64,000 nucleotides of DNA from an uncultured Lachnospiraceae bacterium (GCA_910588215.1 CAJUQJ010000017.1:1-64000), one strand, 5' to 3'. Shown: positions 8,705 through 17,770, counted from the first letter of the stretch. Made by a program: numbers and translations. The notes: generated by a model not told the origin, from the letters alone.

Positions 8705-9619
8705 TTGATCATGCAGGATATCATGGATGTGGCGGACATTGCGTTTCCGCATCTTGGAATTTATTTAAGGAATGTGCCGCGGAGTTTTAGCATCTTCGGG
8801 TTTAGTATCGCTTTCTATGGGGTGATCATCGGTCTGGGTATCTTTTGTGGGATCCTGCTGGCGGCGCACATTGCGAAGAAAGAGCAGTTGAATCCGGATC
8901 TGATCTGGGATTTTGCGATCTATGCGATCATTTTTTCCATCATCGGAGCGAGGATTTACTATGTCATCTTCCGTTGGGATCTTTATCAGGACGATCTGCT
9001 CAGCATCTTTAACACGCGCAAAGGCGGATTGGCCATTTACGGCGCGGTGATCGCGGCTTTTATCACGCTGTGGGTGTATTGCAGGGTGAAGAAGCAGAAG
9101 TTTTTACAGATCGCGGATATCTGTGTGCCGGCTTTGGTGCTCGGGCAGATCATCGGACGATGGGGGAACTTCATGAACCGGGAAGTGTTCGGCGAGTATA
9201 CAGACAGCCTGCTGGCCATGCGGCTGCCCATCGATGCGGTCAGAAGCAGTGATATCTCCGAGAGTATCGCCAGCCATATTATAGAGGGTACCAATTACAT
9301 CCAGGTACACCCTACTTTCCTATACGAAGGGTTGTGGAATCTTGCGCTTCTTCTTTTCATGCTGGTGTACCGGCAGCACAAGAAATTCCAGGGAGAAATG
9401 TGGCTTTTGTATCTGGGCGGCTATGGACTTGGCAGAGCCTGGATCGAGGGGATCAGGACAGACACCCTTTTCATTCCGCACACAACGATAGCCGTATCGC
9501 AGGTGCTGGCCGCCGTACTTTTTGTGGCAGCTTTGATCGCCGATCTTGCGGTGCGTATCCGGCTGAAGAAAAGAGGCCTGACGGCGGATGAGATGCCGGA
9601 TATGCAGGAAGGTGAGTAG
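8705..9619 (+). CDS. lgt: Prolipoprotein diacylglyceryl transferase
   Basis: Lgt transfers diacylglycerol from phosphatidylglycerol to the lipobox cysteine of prelipoproteins in the cytoplasmic membrane. The protein is 304 residues with about seven membrane segments. It shows the Lgt signature GRWGNFMNREVFGEY and the conserved HPTFLYEGLWN and GLGRAWIEGIRTD segments. The start is uncertain: TTG 8705 lies five bases after AAGGAG (8694-8699), while ATG 8711 lies eleven bases after it; I took the TTG for its spacing. It is followed by a strong terminator that separates it from the mra cluster. Confidence 0.95.
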   Translation: MIMQDIMDVADIAFPHLGIYLRNVPRSFSIFGFSIAFYGVIIGLGIFCGILLAAHIAKKEQLNPDLIWDFAIYAIIFSIIGARIYYVIFRWDLYQDDLLSIFNTRKGGLAIYGAVIAAFITLWVYCRVKKQKFLQIADICVPALVLGQIIGRWGNFMNREVFGEYTDSLLAMRLPIDAVRSSDISESIASHIIEGTNYIQVHPTFLYEGLWNLALLLFMLVYRQHKKFQGEMWLLYLGGYGLGRAWIEGIRTDTLFIPHTTIAVSQVLAAVLFVAALIADLAVRIRLKKRGLTADEMPDMQEGE

Positions 9620-9711
9620 AGGGTATTGCAGGGGATGAACGTGATATTTACGAAGATATTTATGAAATAGCAATAATACAATCTTATGAAATAGCAACAA
9701 TATGATCAATG

Positions 9712-9759
9712 AAAAAAAGAACCTTACAGGTCGGAAACGGTCTGCAAGGTTCTTTTTTT
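9712..9759 (+). terminator. Intrinsic terminator after lgt
   Basis: AAAGAACCTT..CAG pairs with CTG..AAGGTTCTTT around a short loop, followed by a run of T. The A-run on the left side makes it potentially bidirectional. Confidence 0.9.
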
Positions 9760-9795
9760 GACTCTATTTGTCTAAAGAATTTCTTAATAATTTCC

Positions 9796-9824
9796 TTGCA
9801 TTATGACCCTGTTTAGTATAAAAT
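9796..9824 (+). promoter_or_regulatory. Probable sigma-A promoter of the mraZ cluster
   Basis: TTGCAT (9796-9801) is followed after 17 bases by TAAAAT (9819-9824), or after 15 by TATAAA. It lies immediately upstream of the MraZ boxes, the arrangement expected for an autoregulated mra promoter. Confidence 0.6.
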
Positions 9825-9831
9825 TGGTATC

Positions 9832-9871
9832 AAAGTGGTGGAAAGTGGTGCAAAGTGGAATAAAGTGGTGG
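9832..9871 (+). promoter_or_regulatory. MraZ operator: four direct GTGG repeats
   Basis: Four consecutive 10-bp units, AAAGTGGTGG, AAAGTGGTGC, AAAGTGGAAT and AAAGTGGTGG, begin at 9832, 9842, 9852 and 9862. MraZ is known to bind clustered GTGG repeats with 10-bp phasing in its own promoter. The sites lie just downstream of the predicted -10, so binding should repress the whole division cluster. Confidence 0.88.
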
Positions 9872-9986
9872 ATATAAACCAATTTTTCTGTTGCATCTAT
9901 GATTCCGTGGCAGACCACTTGGATGGCGGAAGGTGTATGGATGATGGCGGTTAGCTGCGGCAGACACTTAGGGCAGGTGATTGATG

Positions 9987-10418
9987 ATGTTTATGGGAGA
10001 ATACAATCACACAATCGATGCAAAAGGCAGGCTGATCGTCCCCTCGAAGTTCAGGGAAGCATTGGGTGACACCTTCGTGGTGACCAAAGGACTCGACGGC
10101 TGTCTGTTTGTGTATGACAACAAGGAGTGGAACGCATTCGAGGAAAAACTGAAATCACTGCCTCTTACCAATAAAGAAGCCAGACAGTTTGCAAGATTTT
10201 TTCTGGCAGGAGCAGCAGAAGTGGAAGTTGATAAACAGGGAAGAATCCTGGTGCCGAATATACTGAGAGAATTTGCACAGATCAGCAAGGATGTGGTGCT
10301 CATCGGTGTGGCCAGCAGAATAGAGATTTGGAGCAGAGAACGCTTTGAGGGCATAGCATCCTTCGAGGATATGGATGAGATAGCGGAACATATGGCAGAG
10401 CTGGGATTAGGGATTTGA
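9987..10418 (+). CDS. mraZ: Transcriptional regulator MraZ
   Basis: MraZ of 143 residues with two AbrB-like SpoVT repeats: MGEYNHTIDAKGRLIVPSKF at the start and the second DKQGRILVPNILREF copy near residue 80. It is the first gene of the division and cell-wall (dcw) cluster and represses it through the GTGG boxes upstream. I chose the ATG at 9987, six bases after AGGTGA, because family members begin MFMGEY. Earlier TTG/ATG codons at 9981 and 9984 are poorer fits. It is followed after seven bases by rsmH. Confidence 0.96.
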   Translation: MFMGEYNHTIDAKGRLIVPSKFREALGDTFVVTKGLDGCLFVYDNKEWNAFEEKLKSLPLTNKEARQFARFFLAGAAEVEVDKQGRILVPNILREFAQISKDVVLIGVASRIEIWSRERFEGIASFEDMDEIAEHMAELGLGI

Positions 10419-10425
10419 CGAAAAG

Positions 10426-11361
10426 ATGGAATTTGAACATACATCAGTTCTTTTGAAAGAAACAATAGAGAATCTGCGGATCAAACCGGACGGTGTCTAT
10501 GTGGACGGTACGCTGGGCGGCGGGGGACATTCTTATGAAATAGCCTCCGCATTGGGTGATAAGGGCCGTCTGTTCGGGATCGATCAGGACGAAGCGGCCA
10601 TAGAAGCAGCCGGCCGGCGGCTGAAGCCGTATCAGGACAAGGTGACGCTGATCCGCGATAATTACTGTAACATGAGACAGGCGCTGAAACAGGCCGGTGT
10701 GGAGAAGGTGGACGGTATCCTGTTGGATCTGGGCGTATCTTCTTTTCAGTTGGACAATATTGAGAGAGGGTTTTCGTACAGGTATGATACGGCGCTTGAT
10801 ATGCGGATGGATCAGAGAAAGACCGTGACGGCGAAGGATATCGTAAACCAATATACGCAGACGGAATTGTATCATATCATCAGGGATTATGGAGAAGAGC
10901 AATTTGCGCAGAATATAGCAAAGCATATTGTTAAGGCAAGAGCGGATAAGCCTATAGAGACAACGGGGGAACTCAATGATATTATCAGGGCTGCGATCCC
11001 CGCGAAAATGAGAGCGACAGGGGGACATCCTTCCAAAAGAACATTTCAGGCGATCAGGATCGAGTGCAACAAGGAACTGGAAGTATTACGGGATTCCTTA
11101 GACGATATGATCGATCTGCTGACGGTTGAAGGAAGGATCTGCATTATTACTTTCCACTCATTGGAAGATCGGATCGTGAAGACGGCCTTTCGTAAAAATG
11201 AGTCCCCCTGTACCTGTCCGCCGGATTTTCCGGTATGTGTTTGCGGACAGGCTTCTAAAGGTAAAGTGATCACCAGAAAGCCGATTCTTCCTTCCAGAGA
11301 GGAATTGGCTGAGAATAAAAGGTCTAAAAGTGCAAAATTGAGGGTGTTTTGCAGGACATAG
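10426..11361 (+). CDS. rsmH: 16S rRNA (cytosine-1402-N4) methyltransferase
   Basis: RsmH (MraW) of 311 residues. It opens with HTSVLLKETIENL, then the SAM-binding VDGTLGGGGHS loop near residues 25-35, LLDLGVSSFQLD near 103, and the C-terminal ITFHSLEDRIVK. It methylates N4 of C1402 in 16S rRNA, tuning the ribosomal P site. Its position directly after mraZ is conserved across bacteria. Confidence 0.97.
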   Translation: MEFEHTSVLLKETIENLRIKPDGVYVDGTLGGGGHSYEIASALGDKGRLFGIDQDEAAIEAAGRRLKPYQDKVTLIRDNYCNMRQALKQAGVEKVDGILLDLGVSSFQLDNIERGFSYRYDTALDMRMDQRKTVTAKDIVNQYTQTELYHIIRDYGEEQFAQNIAKHIVKARADKPIETTGELNDIIRAAIPAKMRATGGHPSKRTFQAIRIECNKELEVLRDSLDDMIDLLTVEGRICIITFHSLEDRIVKTAFRKNESPCTCPPDFPVCVCGQASKGKVITRKPILPSREELAENKRSKSAKLRVFCRT

Positions 11362-11410
11362 CAAAGCGCAGACTGCACGTGGACTAATTGAATGGAGGGA
11401 ATGAACAGCT

Positions 11411-11896
11411 ATGGCAGCAGTGCAGAGAGCAGGAAATCAACGGCGCACGACAGATAGCAGAGGCAGATACTATGTGCAGGGGAATACGGCAAGACAATTA
11501 AATGTGGCCAGGGAGATCGAACAAAGACCGCAGAAGAAGATAAGTAATCGGACCCGTAAGAACAGGGACAAGGCCAGGCATATGAGTGCCGGATATGTGT
11601 TTTTTTTATGCATCGCACTTGTGACAACAGGGTTTGTTCTGGTAAACTATGTTGGGCTGCAGGCTGATATCACCAACAATGTGGAGTATATATCCAAGCT
11701 GGAGAAGGAACTGAACGATCTGAAGTTGGCCAATGATGAGGAGTATACCAGGATAACAAGCAGTGTGGACCTGGAGGAGATCAGAAGGATAGCGATCCAG
11801 GAACTGGGCATGCAGTATGCCGAGGAGGGGCAGATTATTTCCTTTGCCAGCGAAAGTAATGATTATGTGAAACAGCTGGCAGATATTCCAAAGTAA
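11411..11896 (+). CDS. ftsL: Cell division protein FtsL (DivIC-like)
   Basis: A 161-residue bitopic protein. It has a basic cytoplasmic N-terminus of about 60 residues, one membrane span (GYVFFLCIALVTTGFVLVNY), then an extracytoplasmic coiled coil (YISKLEKELNDLKLANDEEY) and a conserved VDLEEIRRIAIQELGM segment. This fits FtsL, which forms the FtsL-DivIC-DivIB subcomplex of the divisome. Sequence alone barely separates FtsL from DivIC; I call it FtsL from its place between rsmH and the PBPs. Confidence 0.85.
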   Translation: MAAVQRAGNQRRTTDSRGRYYVQGNTARQLNVAREIEQRPQKKISNRTRKNRDKARHMSAGYVFFLCIALVTTGFVLVNYVGLQADITNNVEYISKLEKELNDLKLANDEEYTRITSSVDLEEIRRIAIQELGMQYAEEGQIISFASESNDYVKQLADIPK

Positions 11897-11913
11897 TCCC
11901 CCATCATGCACAG

Positions 11914-11980
11914 CCTGCCGCTTGGCGGGCCGCATGGCCATCCATGCTATGAAAGTCAAAGACTTTCATAATAGATATTG
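11914..11980 (+). repeat. Interspersed intergenic repeat, copy 1
   Basis: About 65 bases with a GGCCGCATGGCCATCCATGC segment followed by the hairpin ATGAAAGTC-AAA-GACTTTCAT. A second, diverged copy lies at 42470-42540. Here it fills the gap between ftsL and the first PBP. Confidence 0.65.
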
Positions 11981-12027
11981 TTGGCAGTCTGAGAAAGTGC
12001 TGCGGATTTTTGAGTCTGCAGGGGATC

Positions 12028-14352
12028 ATGCCAAGGAAACGGATCCGTTTCGATATAAAACAAGCAGGTGATGATTTGAGCGATAGAGGAAGAGGAAGAT
12101 ATTCCGGTAACAGATTTACGATCAAGATGCAGAGAAAGCTGGTGGTGCTTTTTCTGGCGCTGATGCTTATCTTTGCAGGACTCAGTGCGCAGCTGTATCT
12201 GATCACGAGAGACAGTGGAGAAGAGTATAAGCAGAAGGTATTGTCGCAGCAGGAATACGATTCGACGACAATACCTTTTAAGCGTGGAAATATAGTGGAC
12301 TCTAATGGCACGATCCTCGCTGTCAGCAATAAAGTATACAATGTCATTCTCGACACGAAAGTTCTGATGGATAAGGAAGAAAACGTCGAGCCGGTATTGG
12401 AAGCTTTGCGTAAGTGTTTCGGGATCGATACGGCCGAAGTGAGAAATTATATAGCACAGCATCCGGACTCTTCCTATTATGTGATGGCAAAACGTGTGGA
12501 ATATGAGAAGATGAGTGCCTATCAGGAAATGATCACGGATCCGGAAACGGGTGTGAGTCTGCGCGGGGTATGGTTTGAACCTGAATATAAGCGTGAGTAT
12601 CCGAACGGGCGGCTTGCCTGTGACATAATCGGATTTACGACAAATGACAATGTGGGAACTTATGGGTTGGAAGAGTTCTATAATGACATACTCTGCGGTA
12701 CCAACGGAAGGGAGTACGGGTATCTGAACGAGGACTCCAACTTGGAGCGGACAACGATACCGGCTAAGGATGGCAACAATCTGCACATAGCATTGGACGG
12801 TAATATCCAGAGTATAATTGTCAAATACCTGGAAGAGTTTCAGGAGGAGTTAAAGGATAACTACAGGCCCGGAAATGCGGCGGAGCATGTTGCCTGTATC
12901 ATCATGGAAGTCAATACGGGCAGGATCCTGGGGATGGCGGACTATCCGAACTATGATTTGAACGATACGAGAAATAAGGACAATTTGATCGGGATGCCCC
13001 TACTGAATGAGGACAGTGTGAGGACCGGCGAGAGTGTGACCCGGGAGATTCTGGATGGTATGGACGATGCAGCTATGTATCGGCAGCTGAACGCCCTGTG
13101 GAAAAACTACTGTATCACGGATGCCTACGAGCCGGGATCGGTGGCCAAGCCCTTCACGGTAGCTGCGGCGCTTGAAGCCGGTGCGATCAAAGGGAATGAG
13201 TCCTATGAGTGTAAAGGAGAGCTTCATGTAGGGGATCATGATATCAGCTGCCATCAGACTTACGGGGACGGCTATATCAACGTACAGCAGGGAATTGAGC
13301 GTTCTTGCAACGTCGTATTGATGAATGTGGCGTTTGCACTTGGAAAGGATGCATTCGTAGATTACCAGAGACTGTTCGGCATGGGATTGAAGACTAACAT
13401 TGATCTGGCAGGAGAGGCACGGACTGCGTCCATGGTGTTTAATCAGAATACGATGGGGCCGACTGACTTGGCGACAAACTCTTTCGGGCAGAGCTTTAAT
13501 GCCACCATGATTCAGATGATCACAGGATTTTGTTCGCTCATCAACGGCGGTTATTATTATGAACCGCATATCGTGGACAAGATCACTACCGCTGACGGTG
13601 CGACCATAGAGAATATTGCACCCAGAGTGTTGAAACGTACGATTTCCCAATCCACCAGTGATACGATCAAGGAATTCTGCAATACGGTGGTGACCGGAGA
13701 GAAAGGTACGGGAAAGACGGCGAGGCCGGCAGGCTATATGATCGGTGGTAAGACCGGTACGGCAGAGACGCTTCCGCGCGGCAACAATGAATATATTGTG
13801 TCCTTTATGGGATATGCACCTGCGGATGACCCGCAGATCGCCATTTATGTGGTGGTGGACAGGCCTAATGTACAGGTTCAGGATAATGCAAGGCATGCAA
13901 CGGGGATCGTCAGGAAAGTGCTGACCGAGGTTCTGCCGTATCTGAATATCTTTATGACAGAGGAACTCAGCGATAAAGAGAGAGAGGAACTGGAAGCATT
14001 GAAAATCCAGATCAAGATGGCGGACGGCGGCACGGAGGAGGAACCACAGACGGATGAAGAAGGGAATCCGATCGCTCCGGAGGATGCGGAAGGCAGCGAG
14101 GAGGAAGGGACGGAAGGCGATATAACGCCGGAAGATACGCAGCCCGATGAAACATGGAAGGATTTTCCGGAAGATCCGGAGACGGGTTATCTCAAAGATC
14201 CGGCCACCGGTTACCTGTACGATCCGGAGACAGGTGCGCAGGTGTATGGCGACAGTCTGCTGGGAGGGGAGGTAGTACCCCAGGGAACCGGTACACCGGC
14301 AGGGGACGGAAAGACTACGGAAGAAGGAGAGCAGCCACAGGAGGATGAATGA
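12028..14352 (+). CDS. Class B penicillin-binding protein, division transpeptidase (PBP2X/FtsI-like)
   Basis: A 774-residue class B PBP: short cytoplasmic tail, one membrane span near residues 43-63, a dimerisation domain, then a transpeptidase domain. The catalytic motifs are intact: SVAK (Ser near 371), SCN (near 426) and KTGTAE (near 575). It crosslinks septal peptidoglycan together with the SEDS protein FtsW encoded downstream. There are no PASTA repeats; the C-terminus is a long acidic tail with three DP.TGY-type units. The start is uncertain: ATG 12028 follows AGGGG closely, TTG 12010 and TTG 12076 are alternatives. A second class B PBP follows, so one is probably for division and the other for sporulation. 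Confidence 0.9.
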   Translation: MPRKRIRFDIKQAGDDLSDRGRGRYSGNRFTIKMQRKLVVLFLALMLIFAGLSAQLYLITRDSGEEYKQKVLSQQEYDSTTIPFKRGNIVDSNGTILAVSNKVYNVILDTKVLMDKEENVEPVLEALRKCFGIDTAEVRNYIAQHPDSSYYVMAKRVEYEKMSAYQEMITDPETGVSLRGVWFEPEYKREYPNGRLACDIIGFTTNDNVGTYGLEEFYNDILCGTNGREYGYLNEDSNLERTTIPAKDGNNLHIALDGNIQSIIVKYLEEFQEELKDNYRPGNAAEHVACIIMEVNTGRILGMADYPNYDLNDTRNKDNLIGMPLLNEDSVRTGESVTREILDGMDDAAMYRQLNALWKNYCITDAYEPGSVAKPFTVAAALEAGAIKGNESYECKGELHVGDHDISCHQTYGDGYINVQQGIERSCNVVLMNVAFALGKDAFVDYQRLFGMGLKTNIDLAGEARTASMVFNQNTMGPTDLATNSFGQSFNATMIQMITGFCSLINGGYYYEPHIVDKITTADGATIENIAPRVLKRTISQSTSDTIKEFCNTVVTGEKGTGKTARPAGYMIGGKTGTAETLPRGNNEYIVSFMGYAPADDPQIAIYVVVDRPNVQVQDNARHATGIVRKVLTEVLPYLNIFMTEELSDKEREELEALKIQIKMADGGTEEEPQTDEEGNPIAPEDAEGSEEEGTEGDITPEDTQPDETWKDFPEDPETGYLKDPATGYLYDPETGAQVYGDSLLGGEVVPQGTGTPAGDGKTTEEGEQPQEDE

Positions 14353-14378
14353 CCGGCTGCGGATAGCCGGCAGTCATC

Positions 14379-14765
14379 TTGCGGCTGATGCTCCTCAAAG
14401 AGTATTCTCCGCATGAATCCATGATTCCGCAGAGCGGAGTCGCGAGGGTTAGAGTAGAAAGAATGAATAGGACAATGTCAGAAATGAAAGACCGTCTGTG
14501 GAAGTTGACGGAGGCAGCAGTGGGAAGACTGCGTGGGATGCGGGATGGCAAAGAGGACGTCAAAACAATCGGAGACAGACGAAAGTACGACACAAGTATA
14601 CAGAAACCGGTCCTGAAATGCAGTATCTGTAACGGTGAACAGGTGGCAGGCTTTAAGGACATTCATACCGGTAAATTCGAGGAGATCGCTTTGATTAGGA
14701 ATCCCAGAGAGTTGGATGAATTCATGAAGGCCTATGGAATCGATGAAATCTCCAAGGAGTATTGA
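14379..14765 (+). CDS. Small protein with C-terminal zinc-knuckle-like CSIC motif
   Basis: I do not recognise the full family. The last 50 residues look conserved: LKCSICNGEQVAGFKDIHTG, then EEIALIRNPRELDEFMKAYGI, a small domain with a CxxC pair that might bind metal. The N-terminal part is basic and low in complexity, and its start is doubtful; ATG 14463 or 14475 are credible shorter starts. It lies between the two PBP genes, in the same direction and within the presumed operon. It may be a Clostridia-specific companion of the cell-wall cluster. Function unknown. Confidence 0.6.
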   Translation: MRLMLLKEYSPHESMIPQSGVARVRVERMNRTMSEMKDRLWKLTEAAVGRLRGMRDGKEDVKTIGDRRKYDTSIQKPVLKCSICNGEQVAGFKDIHTGKFEEIALIRNPRELDEFMKAYGIDEISKEY

Positions 14766-14860
14766 AACGACATCTGGAATGTTGAAGGCAAAACTGCTAT
14801 GGCTATTGCCTGAATCCTGCGGTTTAAGAGCGGTGAAAACGGAACAGGAAGTAAGAATAA

Positions 14861-14908
14861 CCTCACAAAAGCAGTAATAAATTATACTAATACCTTTTGT
14901 GAGGTTTT
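14861..14908 (+). promoter_or_regulatory. Hairpin that buries the ribosome binding site of the second PBP
   Basis: CCTCACAAAAG (14861-14871) is the exact complement of CTTTTGTGAGG (14894-14904), with TTTT following. The right arm contains the GAGG Shine-Dalgarno, seven bases before ATG 14912. It can be read as an intrinsic terminator or as a translational switch; both would lower expression of the downstream PBP relative to the division genes. Confidence 0.7.
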
Positions 14909-14911
14909 GCT

Positions 14912-16663
14912 ATGAAGGAAGAAATACCTTATCAACATAAAACATATCACAGGAGTAAGACTGTGACAGCACTGTTTCTATGTCTGATCGCATTTGCCGG
15001 TCTGATGGGCAGGCTGGCCTATCTGATGATCTTCCAGTCGGAATATTATACGATGAAGGCCAAGGAGCTTCATGAGCGGGAGCGCAGTATCAAGGCGGCC
15101 AGAGGCAGGATCATAGACGCCAATGGCAAGATCCTGGCGGACAATAAGACAGTCTGTACGATCTCTGTGATTCACAACCAGATCACGGACCAGGAAGAAG
15201 TGATCGCCATGCTGTGCAAAGAGCTGGGATTATCAGAAGACTATGTCAGGAAAAGAGTAGAGAAATATTCTTCGATAGAAAAGATCAAGAGCAATGTAGA
15301 TAAGAGCATAGGAGATGCTATCCGTGCCTATGATCTGGCAGGCGTCAAAGTGGATGAGGATTACAAGCGTTATTATCCTTATGATTCGCTGGCATCCAAG
15401 GTGCTGGGATTTACAGGAGGGGATAACCAGGGGATCATTGGGCTGGAGGTCATCTATGAGGAATATTTGCAGGGGGAAGCGGGAACAATCCTCACTGTGA
15501 CAGATGCGAAGGGCGTCGAGGTGGCGGAGGCGGGCGAAGAGCGGGTGGAACCCATCGATGGTCAGGATCTTTATATCAGTCTGGATATGAATATTCAAAG
15601 CTATGCCACACAGCTGGCGCTGCAGACTATGGAGACAAAGGAAGCGAAGAGTGTATCCATTCTTGTCATGAATCCGCAGAACGGAGAGATATTGGCCATG
15701 GCCAATGTTCCGGAGTTTAACTTAAACGATCCTTATGCACTTCCGGAAACGGTAGATGCGGATACGATCAGTGAGGAAGAAAAGCAGAATCTGCTGAATG
15801 GTATATGGCGTAACGGCTGCATCAATGACACTTACGAGCCGGGGTCTACGTTTAAGATCATCACGGCCGCGGCAGGTCTGGAATCGGGAGAGGTCAAAAC
15901 TACGGATACATTTAACTGTCCAGGATATATCATGGTGGAAGACCGCAAGATACGCTGCCATAAAGTGGGAGGACATGGCGCTGAAGATTTCGTACAGGGC
16001 ACGATGAATTCTTGTAATCCGGTGTTTATAACGGTGGGGATGCGGATCGGTGTGGAGCGATATTATAATTATTTTAAGCAGTTTGGACTGCTTGACAGGA
16101 CCGGAATCGATCTGCCGGGAGAAGCCGGTACAATCATGCATAATGTAGAGAATATCGGGCCGGTGGAGTTGGCGACGATTTCCTTTGGACAGTCTTTTCA
16201 GATCACGCCGATCCAGCTGGCAGTGACTGCGTCCTCCATTATAAACGGAGGTAGAAGAGTGACGCCTCATTTTGCCGTCAAGGCGGCAGACAGTGACGGG
16301 AGCAGAGACTATACTTTTACGTATCCTGTCAGAGAAAATGTGGTTTCTGCGGAGACTTCAGAAACCATGCGTTATATTCTGGAACAGGTGGTGGCAGAGG
16401 GAAGCGGCAGGAATGGCGCTGTGGAAGGCTATCGTGTGGGTGGTAAGACAGCTACCAGCCAGACATTACCCCGGGGGAGCGGTAAGTACATTGCTTCTTT
16501 TCTGGGATTTGCGCCGGCTGATGCTCCGCAGGTGCTTGCGGTCGCCATCATCAATGATCCGCAGGGCACTTATTATGGTGGCCAGATCGCAGCACCGGTG
16601 GTACGGCAGCTTTTTGAAAACATCCTTCCCTATTTGGAGAAGATGGACTATAATAAGACATAA
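14912..16663 (+). CDS. Class B penicillin-binding protein (SpoVD/PBP2-like) with KTA motif
   Basis: A 583-residue class B PBP: one membrane span near residues 15-35, the RGRIIDANGKILA segment of the dimerisation domain, then a transpeptidase domain. It has STFK (Ser near 312) and SCN (near 367), but the third motif reads KTAT (Lys near 512) in place of KTG. No PASTA domain is present. Its position after another class B PBP and upstream of mraY suggests a SpoVD-type enzyme for spore cortex or a second elongation/division enzyme. The start codon is fixed by the GAGG seven bases upstream, which lies inside a hairpin. Confidence 0.88.
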   Translation: MKEEIPYQHKTYHRSKTVTALFLCLIAFAGLMGRLAYLMIFQSEYYTMKAKELHERERSIKAARGRIIDANGKILADNKTVCTISVIHNQITDQEEVIAMLCKELGLSEDYVRKRVEKYSSIEKIKSNVDKSIGDAIRAYDLAGVKVDEDYKRYYPYDSLASKVLGFTGGDNQGIIGLEVIYEEYLQGEAGTILTVTDAKGVEVAEAGEERVEPIDGQDLYISLDMNIQSYATQLALQTMETKEAKSVSILVMNPQNGEILAMANVPEFNLNDPYALPETVDADTISEEEKQNLLNGIWRNGCINDTYEPGSTFKIITAAAGLESGEVKTTDTFNCPGYIMVEDRKIRCHKVGGHGAEDFVQGTMNSCNPVFITVGMRIGVERYYNYFKQFGLLDRTGIDLPGEAGTIMHNVENIGPVELATISFGQSFQITPIQLAVTASSIINGGRRVTPHFAVKAADSDGSRDYTFTYPVRENVVSAETSETMRYILEQVVAEGSGRNGAVEGYRVGGKTATSQTLPRGSGKYIASFLGFAPADAPQVLAVAIINDPQGTYYGGQIAAPVVRQLFENILPYLEKMDYNKT

Positions 16664-16694
16664 AGTCTTATCAAGGCATCAGAGGATGATGCAG

Positions 16695-16766
16695 AACATT
16701 GGATATGTTTACATAAAGCCTTATAAGGCTTCAAAATACGAAGCCCTAAATAACATCAGATATGTT
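16695..16766 (+). repeat. Paired dyads between PBP and mraY
   Basis: Two short dyads, AACAT-N5-ATGTT at 16695-16709 and 16752-16766, flank the palindrome AAGCCTTATAAGGCTT (16716-16731). They could be an operator pair or a folded leader for mraY. No promoter is clear. Confidence 0.4.
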
Positions 16767-16810
16767 TGTGGTGGAAAGATGGATGATCTGCGGGGTGATT
16801 GGAGGAAGAG

Positions 16811-17770
16811 ATGAATAGTACGATTTTAATGTCGGTTTTGTTAGCGTTTGCGATTAGCGTTGTGCTGGTACCAGCAGGAATTCCTTTTCTGCGCAGGCTG
16901 AAGGTGGGACAGACGGTCAGAGACGAAGGGCCGGAGAGCCATCTGAAGAAGAACGGAACGCCGACGATGGGCGGGATCCTCATATTGATCAGTATAACAA
17001 TAACGTCCGTTTTCTTTGTAAAGGATTATCCGAAGATCATCCCGGTGCTGTTTTTGACGTTGGGATTTGGGCTGATCGGGTTTTTGGACGACTACATTAA
17101 GGTCGTATTAAGGCGCTCTCTCGGACTTCGGGTTTGGCAGAAGTTTTTGCTGCAGATTATAGTAACAGGCGTTTTTACGTTTTATCTGCTTCATTACACG
17201 GATGTCTCCCTTGTGATGAAAGTGCCCTTTGTGAGTGAACTGTATCTGGATTTTGGCTGGATGAATATTCCCATCTTGTTTTTTATTGTGATCGGTACCG
17301 TCAACGGTACTAATTTTACAGACGGACTGGATGGATTGGCAAGCTCTGTGACTGTGCTTGTAGCTACCTTTTTCAGCGTGGTGGCGATCGGCACGGGAAG
17401 CGGTATCGAGCCAGTTACCTGTGCGGTAGTGGGTGCGCTGCTGGGATTTCTTCTATTTAATGTTCATCCGGCCAGCGTATTTATGGGAGATACAGGTTCT
17501 CTTGCGTTGGGGGGATTCGTGGCGGCTGCGGCTTATATGATGCAGATGCCGCTTTTTATCGTGATCGTGGGATTTATCTATATGGTGGAAGTACTTTCCG
17601 ATATTATACAGGTGACATATTTTAAGATGACGGGTGGAAAACGTATCTTTAAGATGGCGCCGATCCACCATCATTTCGAATTGTGCGGTTGGTCGGAGAC
17701 CAGGGTGGTAGCGGTATTTTCTATTGTAACGGCGCTTTTGTGCCTGGTGGCTCTGATGGGAGTTTGGTAG
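16811..17770 (+). CDS. mraY: Phospho-N-acetylmuramoyl-pentapeptide transferase
   Basis: MraY transfers phospho-MurNAc-pentapeptide from UDP to undecaprenyl phosphate, making lipid I in the membrane. The protein is 319 residues with about ten membrane segments. It has the conserved KKNGTPTMGG, FLDDYIK (Mg-binding Asp pair), NFTDGLDGLA and APIHHHFE motifs. I chose ATG 16811 because GGAGG (16801-16805) sits five bases upstream. murD follows after about 60 bases. Confidence 0.97.
   Translation: MNSTILMSVLLAFAISVVLVPAGIPFLRRLKVGQTVRDEGPESHLKKNGTPTMGGILILISITITSVFFVKDYPKIIPVLFLTLGFGLIGFLDDYIKVVLRRSLGLRVWQKFLLQIIVTGVFTFYLLHYTDVSLVMKVPFVSELYLDFGWMNIPILFFIVIGTVNGTNFTDGLDGLASSVTVLVATFFSVVAIGTGSGIEPVTCAVVGALLGFLLFNVHPASVFMGDTGSLALGGFVAAAAYMMQMPLFIVIVGFIYMVEVLSDIIQVTYFKMTGGKRIFKMAPIHHHFELCGWSETRVVAVFSIVTALLCLVALMGVW

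Noticed and set aside
9661..9703. Two direct copies of TATGAAATAGCAA after lgt
   Set aside because: Too short and AT-rich, with no associated gene or further copies seen.
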